From Cymbidium sinense (lineage: Eukaryota; Streptophyta; Magnoliopsida; Asparagales; Orchidaceae): DNA of 64,000 nt. Both the position numbers and the translations under genes were made by a program. Below are positions 45,557 to 58,900 of this stretch, piece by piece. Under the pieces are notes generated by a model. It worked only from the letters and a program-made list of their open reading frames with translations. It ran no database searches and had not been told where the DNA came from. The stretch spans positions 19,617,808-19,681,807 of the forward strand of contig CM038214.1 in the NCBI GenBank assembly GCA_021442155.1, read 5' to 3'. The first letter of the stretch is position 1. Every line of letters starts with the position of its first letter.

Positions 45557-45920
45557 TCCTAGAGGTTTTCAAGTAGGAGAGCTTATTTTAGTTCTAAGGA
45601 GATAGATTGTTGCCCATCATAAGATGGGAGGCAAGTTTGAACCCACTCAGGAAGACCCTTTTTCCATAGAGAAGGCCTACCAAAGAGGATCTTATCAGCT
45701 TATTAATTATAAGGGAGAGCGCCCAATGCTTCCAATTAATAGGATCTACTTAAGAAAATATTATAAATCATGTTTGAAAATAATTATCATCAATGAAAAT
45801 TCCATTTCAAATTCAATCTCTTCAATCTTGAAAGTATTCTTGTTGCAAACCTGCCATGATGTCCTTAGAGTAAGTGTAATGAACTCAAGCGATGTCCTAC
45901 CCTTCATCGACACAAAATAA
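45557..45920 (+). pseudogene. Gypsy integrase C-terminal end
   Basis: The frame reads FQVGELILVLRR, a stop, then GGKFEPTQEDPFSIEKAYQR, GSYQLINYKGE and INRIYLRKYYK. This matches the last domain of plant gypsy polyproteins (consensus style: GD-V-R, GK-P-WEGPF, GAY-L-DG, N---L--YY). The tryptophan of the usual WEGPF is replaced (QEDPF). The frame continues to a stop at 45918-45920. Upstream the sequence changes directly to array, so no catalytic core is present. Confidence 0.85.
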
Positions 45921-46002
45921 ATACAAACTACACACAAACATATAAAATAAACACATATCTTTTATCTCGAGCTACTCTAAGTTGAGATAATGCCCCCAAC
46001 AA

Positions 46003-47740
46003 CACTCACTCAATAGATGCTCTTGGTCGTGACCACCGCTAGTTTGTCACCCTGGTATTCTTATTTTAGAGGATGTAAGTCTGATATGCTTTCCTTCATT
46101 ACTTGGCCATTACACATCGATGAGCACCTTGTTAGTTTGGTAGGCCTTATTGCGTGGCCGATAAGCTACCTCATATTGACTTTATTTAAGAAGATGTGAG
46201 TATGTTACTCTTTCTTCTTAGATTAGCCTTCATGCACTAATTGGGTTAAGTATATTTGAGTTTTAGGATAAGTCCCCTAGAGACTCCTTCACTTCTGATA
46301 GCTTCAAGTTTGGGTCAAATTCTTCTTTGGGGCTCCCCGCTTAGTAGTCACTCTAGGTCAAATAGCATATGTCTCACTGATGATAGACTATCCCGATGAT
46401 CCGCTTGAAAATTGTAAGCCTACAACTTTCTTTCTAGATTGATTATTGCACACCGATGGGCACCTTAGGTTGGTTGGTTCTCACTATCTGATGAATACCC
46501 CACTCATGCTAATAGGTACACCTAGTTGGTTGGTTCTTGCATCTTAGATACAACACTCATGGCAGATCTAAGTCTGCTACGCTTTCTCCTTGAGTTAGCC
46601 ATCATACACTTATAGGTTTTTTTTTTCTAGGGCTTATGATAACTCCCGTAGAAACACCTCCCCTATTGACACTATATTTGAATCACATCTTTTGAGACCC
46701 CATTTAGACACTACCCGGTTACTATTAGATTGGACAGTTCCCCTTTCCTAGTAACCACCCTTTGGTTGCAGAATCTATCTTGAGGATGTGCAGATTTTCC
46801 CTTGGTCCAGTAAATCTGAGATAGGCCAAGGCTGACATAGCCGCTTCTTAGTGTGGTCCCTTGCACACCAATAGGGTCCATGCAAACATATAAACAAAGT
46901 ATATATTCACCTATGGATTAGGAGGACACCCCTAGTGGTACCTTTTCCCAAGCAGACATCCTATCTTTAGGGTAGTGTCTGCAAAACTCCCTATAAGAAT
47001 TGCCTGATTACTCTTGAGTTCATATAAGTCCCTAGGGACATTCACTCAATAGTCTCCCCTTAGTCGGGTTCTATTTGTTGAGCTACCAACAAGTCACCCC
47101 AGCGGTTGTTCCTTGCTTAAGAAGATGTAAGTCTACTATGCTTCTTCCTAGCACAGCCATTGCACACTTAAAGGAAACCCCTTAGGATGGTTAGCCCTAC
47201 CCCACTGCAAGTAGACTATCCCTTTGGATTTATAAATTTGAGATAGGACAAGTCCGATATAGCCTCTTCTCAGTGGGTCCAACGCACACCGACATGGTCC
47301 ATAAATTAAATCAATCAAATTTGATCAAGCTCACATCCCCAGTAGATATGCCTTCAATTCAAAATCAAACTAAACCAAACAAACCATTTCAAATCATGTG
47401 AAATTAAGATAAAATTAATCCTGACTACTTTTGAGTAGACATAAGTCCCTAACGACATTCACTCAGTAGTCGCCCTAGGTCAGGTTCGATTTGTTGTGCA
47501 TCCAACAAGTCACCCCAGTGGTTGTTCCTCACTTTAGATGATGTAAGTCTACTATGCCTTTTTCCTAGCACAACTGTTGCACTCCAAAAAGAATCCCTTA
47601 GGTTGGCTAGCTCTACCTCACAGTAGGTAGACTATCCCTTTGGATTTGTAAACCTGAGGTAGGTCAAGGCTAATATAGCCCCTTCTGAGTGGTTCCATCA
47701 CACACCGATAGGGTCCATACATTAACCCAATCTAATTTTC
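46003..47740 (+). repeat. Degenerate tandem repeat, about 415-bp period (gypsy 3' region)
   Basis: Corresponding landmarks recur in order: CACTCAATAG or TCAGTAGTC; CAAGTCACCCC; GATGTAAGTCTACTATGC; TAGACTATCCCTTTGGATT; and an end with CACACCGATAGGGTCCAT. The last landmark falls near 46887, 47300 and 47717, giving periods of about 413-417. The two right-hand copies (about 47020-47320 and 47440-47740) are closest to each other. The left part (46.0-46.6 kb) is more rearranged, with extra GATGTAAG-like segments near 46073, 46191 and 46564. No coding frame is conserved. Confidence 0.82.
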
Positions 47741-48329
47741 CCTAGTAGAGTTAAATCACACCCTTCTCCTTAGTGGAGCCCTAAATCATATATAGACAAG
47801 TCAAGCAAACAAATCAAATTCAAAATCAACCTCCTTAGTGGAACCAAATTAAAGCAACTCCCTCAATAGAGTCTAAATCAATAAAATCCAACCAAACTCT
47901 TATCCCCAATAGATACATTCCCAAACAAATCTATGAAATCAAACTCAAATCCCAATCCCCAACAGATAGCCCGAACCTGCTTCCCTAGTGGAAGATTCAT
48001 ATACCCGATCCTCAACGAACTCAAGCCCATATCTCTAGTAGATGTGCCTCCACATTAGTTAAAACAAAATTAATTAAAGTCAATTTGATCTTAACTCATG
48101 GTAAATTATATATTCTTATCCCCACAGATCTTCTTTCTAGAAATCATATAGTCAAATTAAATTCAAACCATATCTCCAGAGATTTTCTTCTATGGGCTCA
48201 CATAGACCCCTCATATGTCATGTCCAATGCATGTGTGATCCCTAGTCTCCTCCATGTCCTTGACATGGAATTCTCATCAAATCTTATTTCTTCTCTTATG
48301 AAATCATTTATACTTCAACCAAAAGACTA
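47741..48329 (+). repeat. Short-period degenerate repeat spacer
   Basis: A/C-rich sequence in which phrases such as CCTTAGTGGA, CCCTAGTGGA and CCCCAATAGAT come back every few tens of bases, separated by AAATCAAA-like words. It connects the two larger tandem blocks and probably belongs to the same 3' region. No gene is visible; the short frame at 48085-48330 has no recognised domain. Confidence 0.55.
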
Positions 48330-49790
48330 ACAAGGTATTCATTTATATTACATCATCTTAACATTGTAATCAACATTTTATGATTTGTGATGGTGCAAGC
48401 TCAAACTAACTATACAATATCATAAACATATTATAGTGTGAATTAACACACTATATTATATTATAATATATGACATTATATTATAATTTGCTATAATATA
48501 AAATATTATCTAACATTACACCTCATTAAAATCACTTAAAAGGAACAAATAACAAAATTTATCAAAATATGAATAATGTTCACTTTGGATGTAAAATTAT
48601 TTATTTTCTATTAGAAATGGACCAAAATAGCATAATTTTGGTGTTGTTTTCTTGGTGTGTGCTGTGAATTTGGCAAAATTCTTCCATCTCAACCTACAAA
48701 TTAACATATTTTATTAGTTTTGACCCAATGTATTATAACAAAAGTAAAACATACTAAAATGTACAATAACATTTACTAACACACCACCACATTCATATAT
48801 ATGTGAAGGTATATTGTTATGTACATTATATTTTAATATGCTTTCATATAATATATTATCTTACATTACACCTTAAATGAAAAACTTTTAGCAAAAAATT
48901 ATAAAATTTGGTTGAAAAATGAACATTTATTTTGGATGTAAAATTCCATTCTTTTGATTAAATAACACACCATAGCACACCCCCAATGATATTCTCTAAA
49001 GCTTACCTTAAATTTGGCCAAATCCCATCATCCCAACCTATAAATTAGCATTTTTATGAATTATACCAACACAAACTCTACTACATCATACTATAACAGA
49101 CTAAAATTTGCTAAACAATAAGTATTAATAGACAATACTATGCTATAATGCATGATGCTACACTATGTTTTGGCATCCTATATGATAATACACTATAACA
49201 TATTATATTATATTATATTGCATATCACATCACAAGGGAATTCTTATGATTAAAAATCATAAAATTAGTCTAAATAATAAAAAATTCTATATTTTAGTTG
49301 TATCACTTACATATTTTAAATTGAAATAATATATTATGATGCCATGCTCTACCTATTATGAATATGGCCAAATTCCACCATTTTAAAGTATAAATCAACA
49401 TTTTTATAAATAATGCTAGTGCAAGCTCGATTGCATGATTATAAAATACTAAAAGAATTTAAATTATGTAGAACAATATATTATGATATATGATGTTATA
49501 CTATGCTACAACATATAATATTTATTTTGAACATAAAATCTTACTTTTTAGACTACAAGTGGCATAGCACACCTTTGGTACTAAAACCTAATTCCCACTT
49601 CAAATTTAATAAATTTCATCATCTAATTTGTTAAATCAAAATTTTATGATTTAAATTAATATAGCATAATTCCATAATATACTAGAACATTTCAAAACAT
49701 CTTATAACATCCAAAATCACATTAGTACATGCTCAAATATATATGATGCAACATTATACTATAATATATGTTATTATAAAATGATTTAGT
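48330..49790 (+). repeat. AT-rich tandem repeat, about 345-bp period
   Basis: Four to five units share several boxes. One is ACATTTTTATGAATT-like (near 48372, 48704, 49048, 49400, 49640). Another is TTTGGATGTAAAATT-like (near 48580, 48935, 49285, 49520). A third is GGCCAAATCCCATCATC followed by CAACCTATAAATTA. Spacings are about 332-356, and the last unit is shorter. Each unit ends in a TATTATATTATA-rich segment. It differs completely from the neighbouring 415-bp repeat and from the telomere-type array. Confidence 0.8.
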
Positions 49791-52700
49791 TAGGGTTTAT
49801 GGTATTCAAATCTCTAATAGTCAAGGTTAGGGTTTATGTTATAATAATATAATTTATTTTCTTAGGTTTAGGTTTTAGGTTTTATTTTAGGTTTTTTAGT
49901 TGAGGTTTAGGTTTATTTTAGATTATTTTATTTTATTTAGTTTAGGGTTTAGGTTTAATTTATTTTAGGTTTAGGTTTAGGTTTTATTTATTTTAGTAGT
50001 TTAGGTTTATTTTATTTTGTTTATTTTAGGTTTAGGTTTTTTTTTAGTTTAGGGTTTAGGTTTTATTTTTTATTTATTTTTAGATTTATTTTTAGGTTTT
50101 ATTTTATTTTATTTTTATCTTATGTTTAGGTATTTAATTTTTAGGTTTATTTTATTTTTTTGTTTAGTTTAGGGTTTTATTTATTTGATTTTAGTTTATT
50201 TTTTTTAGATTTAAGATTTGGTTTAAGTTTTGGTTTAGGTTTAGGTTTTAGTTTAGTTTTTAATTTTATTTTATTTTTTATATAGGTTTAGGTTTTTTTA
50301 TTTAATTTATTTTTTAGATTTTATTTGTTTAGTTTTTAGGTTATAAGGTTTAGGGTTGGGGTTTGATTAAGTGGTCAGGTTTAGGGTTTTTAGGTTAGGG
50401 TCAGGTTAGGAGTTTAGGGAGTTAGGATTTTAGGTTTAGGTGTTTAGTGTTTAAAGTTTAGGGTTTAAGAGTTTAGGGTATATGGGGAGAGCATGTGGTT
50501 TAGGGTTGTATAGGATTAGGGTCATGATAGGATTATGGTTTTGGGTAGGTTTAGGTTTACAATTTAGGGTTTAGTGGAGGGTGTGGTGGGTTCAGTTTAG
50601 TGGAGTTAGTTTATGGTTTAGCTTAGGTCAGGGTTAATTTTTTAAAAAAATTAAAACCCAGTAGGTTTATGTTTATTTAGTTTATCTTTATTTATTTTAA
50701 ATTATTTTATTTTTATTTTAGGTTTTATTTAGTTTTTTATTATTATTATCATTTATTAATGTTTTGTTTTATTTAGGTTTTAATTTTTTAGTTTAATTTA
50801 GGGTTTTATTTATTTTAAGGCTTTAGGTTTTGGGTTAGTTATGGTGGTTTAGTTGTAGGTTTGGGGTTATAGGATTGGTTTAGGGTTTTTTTTTTTAAAT
50901 TAAGAAAACCCGTAGTTTGGTTTATTTAGTTAATTTTTTTTTAGTTTATTTTACTTTTTATTTTTATTTAGGTTTATCTTTATTTTATTTATTTTATTTA
51001 TTTTATTTTAAGTTTATTTATTTTAGTTTAGGTTTCTAATTTTGTTTAGCTTTTTAGGTTTAGGTTTAGGTTTATGCCCATTTTATAGTTTTGTTTTTAT
51101 TTTAACTTTTAGGTATATATTTTATTTTATTTTCAGGTTTAAGTTTAGGTTTTTTTATTTTATTTTTTGTAGGTTTATGTATTTACTTTAGGTTTATTTT
51201 AGGTATAATTTTTTAGTTTAGGTTTAGGTTTATTTTTAGTTTTATTTTATTTATTTTAGGTTTAGGTTTAGTTTATTTTAGGCATACATTTAGGTTTATT
51301 TATTTTAGTTTATTTTATTTTAGATTAAGTTTAGGTCTATTTTATTATGTTTATTTTAGGTTCATGTTTTTTAGTTTATGGTTTAAATTTTTTTTAAGTT
51401 TTTTTTTAGGTTTAAGTTTTTTTATTTTTTTATTTATTTAGGTTTTAATTTTTAGGTTTATTTTATTTTTCTAGTTTAATTAAAGTTTTATTTATTTTAG
51501 TTTAGTTTTATTTTTTATATTATTTTAATTTTAGATTTAGGGTTTAGGTTTAGTTTAGGTATTTTATTTTATTTTTATTTTATTTATTTTATTTTATTTT
51601 TATTTTTTATATTTTATTTTACTTTTTTTTTTTTTGTTTAGGTTTAGGGTTTTGGGTTTAGGTTTGGGTTTATTTATGGTTTTAGGGCTTAGGGTTTATT
51701 GTTTAGGGTTTTAGGGTTTACCATTTAGGATTTAGGGTTTAGGGTTTTAGGGTTTAGGATTTGGGTTTGTTGCTTAGGGTTTGTGGCTGGGTTTTAGTTT
51801 TTTTTTTTTTTAAATTTTTAACTTTTTTAAAATTAAGTAAACTAGTAGGTTTATGTTTATTTTTTATTTTTTTATTTATTTAATTTATTTAATTTTATTT
51901 ATGTTTATTTTATTTTATTTTACTTAATTTTATTAGTTTATATTTTAGGTTTATTTTATTTTAAATTTTTTTATTTTAGGTTTATTTTATTTTCATTTTA
52001 AGTTTAGTTTTTATTTTTTTAATGCTTTTTATTTTTTAGTTTAGTTCAACTTTTTATTTAATTATTTTAGTTTAGTTCTTATTTTTTATTTTAGTTTCTT
52101 TTTTGGTTTATGTTTAGGTTTTAGTTTATGTTTTATTTTATTTATTTTGGTTTATGTTTTATTTATTTTATTTTTTTAGTTTTATTTAGTTTAGGTTTAG
52201 GTTTTTTTAGTTTTGGGTTTAGGGTTTAGTTTTAGGGTTTAGGGCTCAGGGGTTTGGTGTGGTTTAGGTTGGGTAGGGTGGGGTTTAGGGTTTAGGATTT
52301 TAGGGTTTTGGGTTTAGGATTTAGGGTTTAGGTTTAGGGTTGTTAGGGTTTTGGGTTTAGGGTTAGGGTTTTAAATTTTTTAAAATTTTTAATTTAGATT
52401 TAGGGTTTAGGTAGGTTTAGGGTTTTAAAAAAAATTAAGAAAATAGGGTTTAGTTTTATTTGGTTTGTTTAATTTTATTTTTTTAATTTTTTTATTTAAG
52501 TTTATTTTTATTTTTATTTTGTTTAGTTTATTGATTTTAGTTTATTAATTTTCATTAAGTTTTTTATTTTAGTTTATTTTTAAGATTTAGGTTTAGGTTT
52601 AATTATAATTTTTAGTTTAGTTTTATTTTTATTTTTTTTATTTTTTTTTAAGTTTAAGTTTTATTTTCTATTTTTAGGTTTAGGTTTTCATTTTATTTTT

Positions 52701-53430
52701 TTATGTTTATTTTTAAGATTTATTTTTTAGTTTAAGTTTAGGTTTATTTTTAGTTTATTTTAAGTTTAGGTTTATGTTTAGGTTTTATTTATTTTTTAGT
52801 ATATTTTATTTTAATTTAGATTTAGGTTTATTTTATTTTTATTTTATGTTTAGCTTTTTTTAGTTAGGGTTTAGGTTTAATTTTTTTATTTATTTTTATG
52901 TTTTATTTTTTGGTTTATTGTTTAGGTTTAGATTTTGTTTAATTTTTATTTTATTTTATTTTTTAGTTTTACTTTATCTTATTTTTTTAATTTTTTGTTT
53001 AGTTTAGTTTTTATTTATTTTATTTTAGTTTAGTTTTTATTTTATATTTTATTTTCTATTTAGGTTTTATTTTTGGTTTTGGTTTTGGTTTAAGTTTTAG
53101 TTTATGTTCTTATTTTATTTTATTTTTCTTTATTTATTTATTTTTTTTAGGTTTTATTTAGTTTAGGTTTAGTTTTAGTTTTTTAGGGTTTAGGGTTGAA
53201 GGTTTAGGTTTTTATGGTTAGGGTTTAGTGTTTAGGGTTTGGGATTTAGGTTTTAGGTTTAGGGTTTAGAGGTTAGAGGTTAGGGTTTAGGGTTTTGGGT
53301 TTCAGAGTTTTGGGTTTTGTGTTTAGGGTTTAGGGTTTAGAGTTTAGGGTTCTTAGGGTTGAGGGTTTAGGGTTTAGGTTTTTGGTTTATGATTCAGGTT
53401 TTAGTTTAGGGTTTAGGCTATTTGTTTTTA
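49791..53430 (+). repeat. Telomere-type array
   Basis: AT-rich array with TTTAGGG blocks at about 50.34-50.64, 50.82-50.90, 51.62-51.80, 52.22-52.45 and 53.19-53.42 kb. An AAATTAAG-type box follows nearly every TTTAGGG block (about 50645, 50895, 51828, 52432). Few C-substituted heptamers occur here. No gene is visible. Confidence 0.88.
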
Positions 53431-53880
53431 TTTTGTTAACAAAGAACAAATTCAGGTTCAACATTTATTCTTTTTGATTCCATCAACTAAGTAACACACC
53501 AAGTTTTCTAAGACAAAAGTGACAACATAGTTTGAAAATTAGCACGATAAAGCAAATAAACCCTAGATAACCAACCTCACTATAAAGACAGTTCCATAAG
53601 TAGCATTGGATCGTTATTCGCTTTCCCGTTTCTATCAAAACCACCTCGGCCTCTCGAATAGCGATCCACCATCATATCCCCAATCTCTCCCTCCGCCACC
53701 ACCACGGTTGTAACCTCTATCGCTCCTTTTGCTTTCATAACCACCATTGCTTCGACCACCGCCCCTATATCCACGACTAGATCCCCACCACCATTATGAT
53801 AAGCCGCTTCTTTTACACCACCGATATATAAATCGATAGTTAACAATGATGTTTCTGCCATCAAGGTTCTGCCCATTCTT
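53431..53880 (-). pseudogene. GR-RBP 3'-end retrofragment, copy 8
   Basis: Minus-strand GR-RBP end with the 5' boundary NGQNLDG, a glycine-rich tail shortened by small deletions, the 3' UTR and an A-rich tail. Single-base deletions move the glycine frame several times. It is non-coding, with the same junction words as copies 1, 2 and 7. Confidence 0.86.
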
Positions 53881-54657
53881 AAGGTTTAGGTTTTTTTAGG
53901 TTTTAAGGTTTATGTTTTATTATTTATTTATTTTTAGGTTTAGGTTTTCATTTTATTTTATTTTAGGTTAATTTTATTTTTCTTTTACATTTAGTTTTTA
54001 TTTTATTTAGGTTATTTATTCTTAAGTTTATTTTATTTTTTGTTTAGTTTAGTTTTATTTATTTTATTTTAGTTTATTTTTAGTTTATTTTATTTTATTT
54101 AGGTTTAGGTTTAGGTTTAGGTTTTATCTTTTATTTATTTATTTATTTATAGGTTTATATTTATTTCAAGTTTAGGTTTAGGTTTATATGTTTTAGTGTA
54201 GTAGTTTAGGGAGGTCAGTTTGGGCCCAGGGCCCAGGTGTCAGGGTTGGGTTTAGAGGGCCCAGTTTAGGGTTGGTCAGCTCAGGTTTTAGGAGTTTAGA
54301 GTTGGTTTTAGAGGCCCAGGTTTAAGATAGTGGTTAGTTTAGGAGGGCCAGTGGGATCAGGATCAGGGCCTTCAGTTTAGGCACAGTAGGCTGGGTTTTG
54401 GGTTTGAGTGGGATAGGTTTAGGGTTTAGGTTTAGAGAGGTTTAGGTTTGAGTTTAGTGCTTAGGGTTAGCTTAGGGTTTAGGGCTAGTTTAGGGTTTAA
54501 GGTTTAAGGTTTAATATTTAGGGTTTTGGGTTTAAGATTTAGGGTTTAGGGTTTTTAGGGTTTAGGGTTAGTTTAGGGCTTAGGGTTTAGTGTTTTAGGG
54601 TTTAGGGTTTAGGGTTTAAGGTTAGGGTTAGTTAGGTTTAGGGTTCAGGGTTTAGGG
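53881..54657 (+). repeat. Telomere-type array with a C-substituted patch
   Basis: AT-rich array, then a C-substituted heptamer patch at about 54.20-54.38 kb, then near-canonical TTTAGGG up to the LINE-B tail. Confidence 0.88.
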
Positions 54658-55905
54658 TTTTTTTGGAAAAGTTAAAATTTTATTACATAAAAGGAGGATA
54701 CAATGTTAAAATTTTATTAACACCAAAACCACCACCAAGATACCTTAACAAGCCAAAACTAAAACCAAACACACAAAAGGAAGCCACCAACCACTAGAAA
54801 CCAAAAATCCCAATTCAGAAGGATCAACAAAGGTTTGGCCAGGACAACAAAAGGCTATAGTAAATTGGCCAAGAAGAAGAAAACAAAAACCAACAAAGAG
54901 AAAGGCATCCAACCAAGATTCATAGGACAACTAAAAGTCCTCCCACCAAAGAAGCTAAGTAAAACATTGATAAGGTGACCCCTAGAGAATAACCCATCAT
55001 TAGTGACCAACAAAGGAAAGATCCCCATCAGCCAAGGAAAAGAAGAATAACTTGCAAAACACCACACAATAGAGAAACAACCAACCAATCCAGCCATCCA
55101 ACATAGCCTCCTAGGCAACCACCATAGTAGAAGAAAACCCAAGTCAATGTAAAGTCCAACAACTGCCATCAAGCTAAAATCACCCAAGACAGCCAAGAAA
55201 ATAATAGCCACCAAAAAGCCCTCAACCAGCTAACCTAGAGCCACTATAGCCAAGAGAGGAAGCCTAAAATAGGAAGAGGACAAAACCAAGAAATAAAATA
55301 TTCAAAGAAAATTGACCACCAAGCCACATTCAACAGAGAAGATAGCCAAAAAAAAACCTCCACCATTCCAAAATGAGGCCAGTGTTAAACCACCAACTGT
55401 CCCCTAGATATGTCACCAACAGAAAAGGAAAAAATAGCCAAAATAACCAATTAGCCAACCAACCTAACCAGCCAACACTGCTAGTCAACCCAACCAGCCA
55501 ACAAAACCACCAATTTAACCACCACAATAGCAGATCCAAAATATGTAAGTGAGCAACTAGCCTCAAAATGAGGCAAAACCCATACATGAGGAAAACCCAA
55601 CAGCCAATAAAGCCACAACCCAAAAGGTGGTTATCAAAAATAGCCAAGGAAAAATGTGGTAAAAACCCATCCAGGCAAACAGCAGCCACCAGGCTAAAAA
55701 AACAAAATCAACTCAAGCTGCAATGATAATAACCACCAAGGAGTAAACACTAGGCAAACCCAAAAGTAAAGGGTCAAAAGTAACAACTAGCTCCATCCAA
55801 AGTGTGAAAATAAGCAAATAACCACAACCCAATTAGGGTTTAATAAAAGGCAAACAAAAGCAAAGGCTCAGAAAAATATAACACAAAAGAAACCAAGCCA
55901 AGAAA
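54658..55905 (-). other. LINE-B 3' UTR
   Basis: These 1.25 kb follow the ORF2 stop. The minus strand is T/G-rich with clustered TTGG, GGTTGG and GGCTGG words, densest near 55440-55520. The same family of sequence forms the isolated copy at 30.6-31.4 kb. The hydrophobic minus-strand frames (54745-55689) come from this composition and show no domain. Confidence 0.8.
54679..54684 (-). terminator. LINE-B polyadenylation signal AATAAA
   Basis: AATAAA on the minus strand about 15 bases before the A7 tail and the CCCTAAA junction; identical placement in the copy at 30.6 kb. Confidence 0.7.
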
Positions 55906-58900
55906 TTATAATCTAAGATAAGGCAATCCAGTATTATCCAGATTAACCAAGCTTCTTAATAGTTTAGGTAACATTTGGTTGTCAAATAAAGTGAAGTCAG
56001 TTAAGTTGGCACCTAAATTAGCCAAGAAATTAGCATAGGCATTACCTTCACGAAGGATGTGGGGAATTTTAAAACAAACTTGAAAAAGAAGATTTATTGT
56101 ATGATTAAGGAGATAAAATAATTCAGCATTCCTATTTCTATTGGAATTAAGCATGTCAAAAAGAAAGAGAGCATCAACTTTATACCAGATGTTGAGAAAA
56201 CTTCTATTCAAACAAGTTTCAATAGCCTTATTAACAAAAAAATAATATAAGGCTTTGAGAGGATAGGCAAAAGCACAAATGACAATACCTTTAGAATCCC
56301 TAAAGATACCATCACAACCATATTTATTGGAAGCTACAGAACCATCAATATTAACTTTAATCAAGTTGTCTTTAGGTTTGATCCAATGGATAATCTTAAC
56401 ACATTTATAAGGGTCCAAATTAGGCAGAATGATACCCATGTTTTTAGCCACAAATTTATAGCCTCTAAAATGAATGTTACTAATAAGATTAGCATTAAAT
56501 ATAGCATGAATTTTTTCTTTAGTTTTAGCCACGATCCTTCTATGGTTCATAGGAGTGCCATGATATTTAGCATCATTTCTATCCATCCAGATGAACCAGA
56601 GAAGGGTAATAGTAGTTAAAACTTTGATATGACCTTTCACAATTTTTTTTTGATACAAACTTAAAGAAGTTAATATAAAGAAAGGGAACCACGAAAATAG
56701 TTGGAATTAAATAAATCATCATATCAAAGCCAAAATTTAGAAGCAATAGCACCATTGACAAAAATAGGATTTACATTTTCAATATGAAAGCAACGATAGA
56801 ATTTTGATGGTAAATAAAACTCTTTAGTCCATAGCAAAGAGTCCATAGGAATAAAGTTATTTAAAATCCTCAAGCTAAAACTAAATAGGAAATGGGAATG
56901 ATATTGTTCCAAAGTTTAATAAAGACACTGGAGGGGTTTTTCTTATCTCTAATAAAATTCCAAACCTCTTTAAGAACAAAATCACCATTATAAGAAAGCT
57001 TAAAAAGAATTTGATCAGGTTTGTTAGAAGAAATGGGAATATTTCTAAAATTGTCAAAAAGAGAAATAGGGATATAATTCTCACTTTCATTCCAATTATT
57101 ATTAAGCCAAAAAGAGTTAACTTTGACAACAACAGTAGAGTGGGTAGATAAAAGGGTTTCAATGGAGTAGTTGCCAGCCCAATTGTCTTGCCAAAAGAAA
57201 GAGGTACCTGAATGGATGCCCCAAGATATTAAGGATTCAACAACCCATTTAATGGAGCAAAGCCTTTTCCAAACCGGAGAGTCACCAACTTTATAAGCAC
57301 AGATAAGAGGGTGTTTACCGCAATATTTCTCCATCATAAAATTATAAAAGGTTATCATTCTCTATAAAATTCCACCAGAGCTTATGAGAGAAAGCGGTGA
57401 TAGCTTCATGAATAGGTTTTCAACCTAGTGCAACTTCACCCAATGGACCAGAACATTTATGCCAAGATGTCCAATGCATTCTTTTGGCAGAGTTATTAGA
57501 GACCCAAAAAAATTTATTAATCAAGCGATCAATTTTGATGAGAGTAGCTTTAGTGGGGATTATAGTTTGAATCAAATAAAGAGGCATTGAATTAAGAGTG
57601 CTTTTAAGAATAGTGAGCCTACAACCAAAGGAAAGTAAATGGAATTCCAAAATGAAAATTTTATTTAAAATTTTTTGAATTAACTCATCAAAGAGATGGT
57701 ATCATTTTGGGCCTTTAAAGAGAGGAACACCAAAGTACTTTAGAGGTAAGTGTTGATGCTTAAAATCAGTGATATGCAGTATTTATTTAATTTTATTATT
57801 GGAGATATAAGAGGAAGTGATAAAGCAGCTTTCATTATCATTGATAGAAAGGCCACTCTCTACCAAATTTATTTAGAAAATACTTGAGATGCTTGATATG
57901 ATGAATAGAAGCATTGCAAAAAATAATGAAATCATCTGCGAAGCTTAAATGGGAAACATGATGACCATTAAGAGTTTTGTAGTTCATACTAGCATTGTTA
58001 AAGAACAAATAATTAATGCTCCTAGATAAGTACTCAACAATGATAATAAATAATGTAGGAGATAAAGGATCCCTTTGTCCTAAGCCATGGGAAGAGGGAA
58101 AGAAACCCAATGCTTCCCCATTAAGCAAAAAAAATTAAAAACTAGGAATTATTAAGAAAATTTCTAATAAAATAAATAAATTTATCAAAAGCCCAAATAA
58201 ATTCAGAATATGGAAAATAAAGTCCTAAGAAATGTTATCAAAGGCTTAGGTAATATCTAATTTGAAAAGAATGTTGTGACCTCTATTCTTAGCATTATGA
58301 TCATGAATTAATTCTTGGGTTGATAAAATATTATCATAAATAGATCTACCTCTAACAAAACTAGTTTGGTTGAGAGAGATAATTTTATTAAGTAAAGGAC
58401 TAATCCTATTGGTTAGAATTCTGGGAATCAACTTATTGAAGAAGGTGCAAAGACTAATAGGTCTAAAATCACTCCAATAGTCTAGATTATCTTTTTTAGG
58501 TATGAGAATGATCGAAGTACTACAAAATATCAAGGAAAAGGATTACCATTAAAAAAATCAACCATAGCCTCAATCAAATCATTTTGAATGATAAACCAAC
58601 ACTTTTGAAAATTTTGAGTAGTGAAACCCTCCATACTAGTAATAGAATATATATTCATGCTATTAAGCACATTAGGCATATGGTAAGCAAATTATTAACA
58701 TCATTAGTAATAATAGAAAGAATCAAAATAAATTTTGAAATAGCTTCATAAGAACAACTCTTATTAAGCATATATCTAAAGTAATTAATTACTAATTCCT
58801 TAATATCATTATTCTTGTAATCCAAACACCATTATCATCTTTAATTTTTGAATATTATTCAAAGCTCTATTTTTATTAACTAAAGCATGGAAATACCTAG

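Larger units (their letters stand above)
45557..49790 (+). mobile_element. Ty3/gypsy remnant: polyprotein end plus long 3' region
   Basis: The segment starts inside the C-terminal part of a gypsy integrase and continues through a non-array 3' region of about 3.9 kb with two tandem-repeat blocks. Tat/Ogre/Retand-type gypsy elements are known to carry variable tandem repeats between pol and the 3' LTR, and this arrangement fits them. I could not place a polypurine tract or LTR, so the right boundary (where TTTAGGG words return near 49790) and the lineage are uncertain. Everything upstream of the integrase end is missing. Confidence 0.7.

Noticed and set aside
45624..46199. Host gene downstream of 45.6 kb
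   Set aside because: The first frame is the C-terminal end of a gypsy polyprotein; the next (46017-46199) lies in the 415-bp repeat block and is not conserved between units.
46003..47740. CRISPR array or tRNA cluster as an explanation for the regular repeats
   Set aside because: Repeats are about 415 bp long and diverged, with no short identical repeats separated by unique spacers and no cloverleaf folds; the context is a plant gypsy element.
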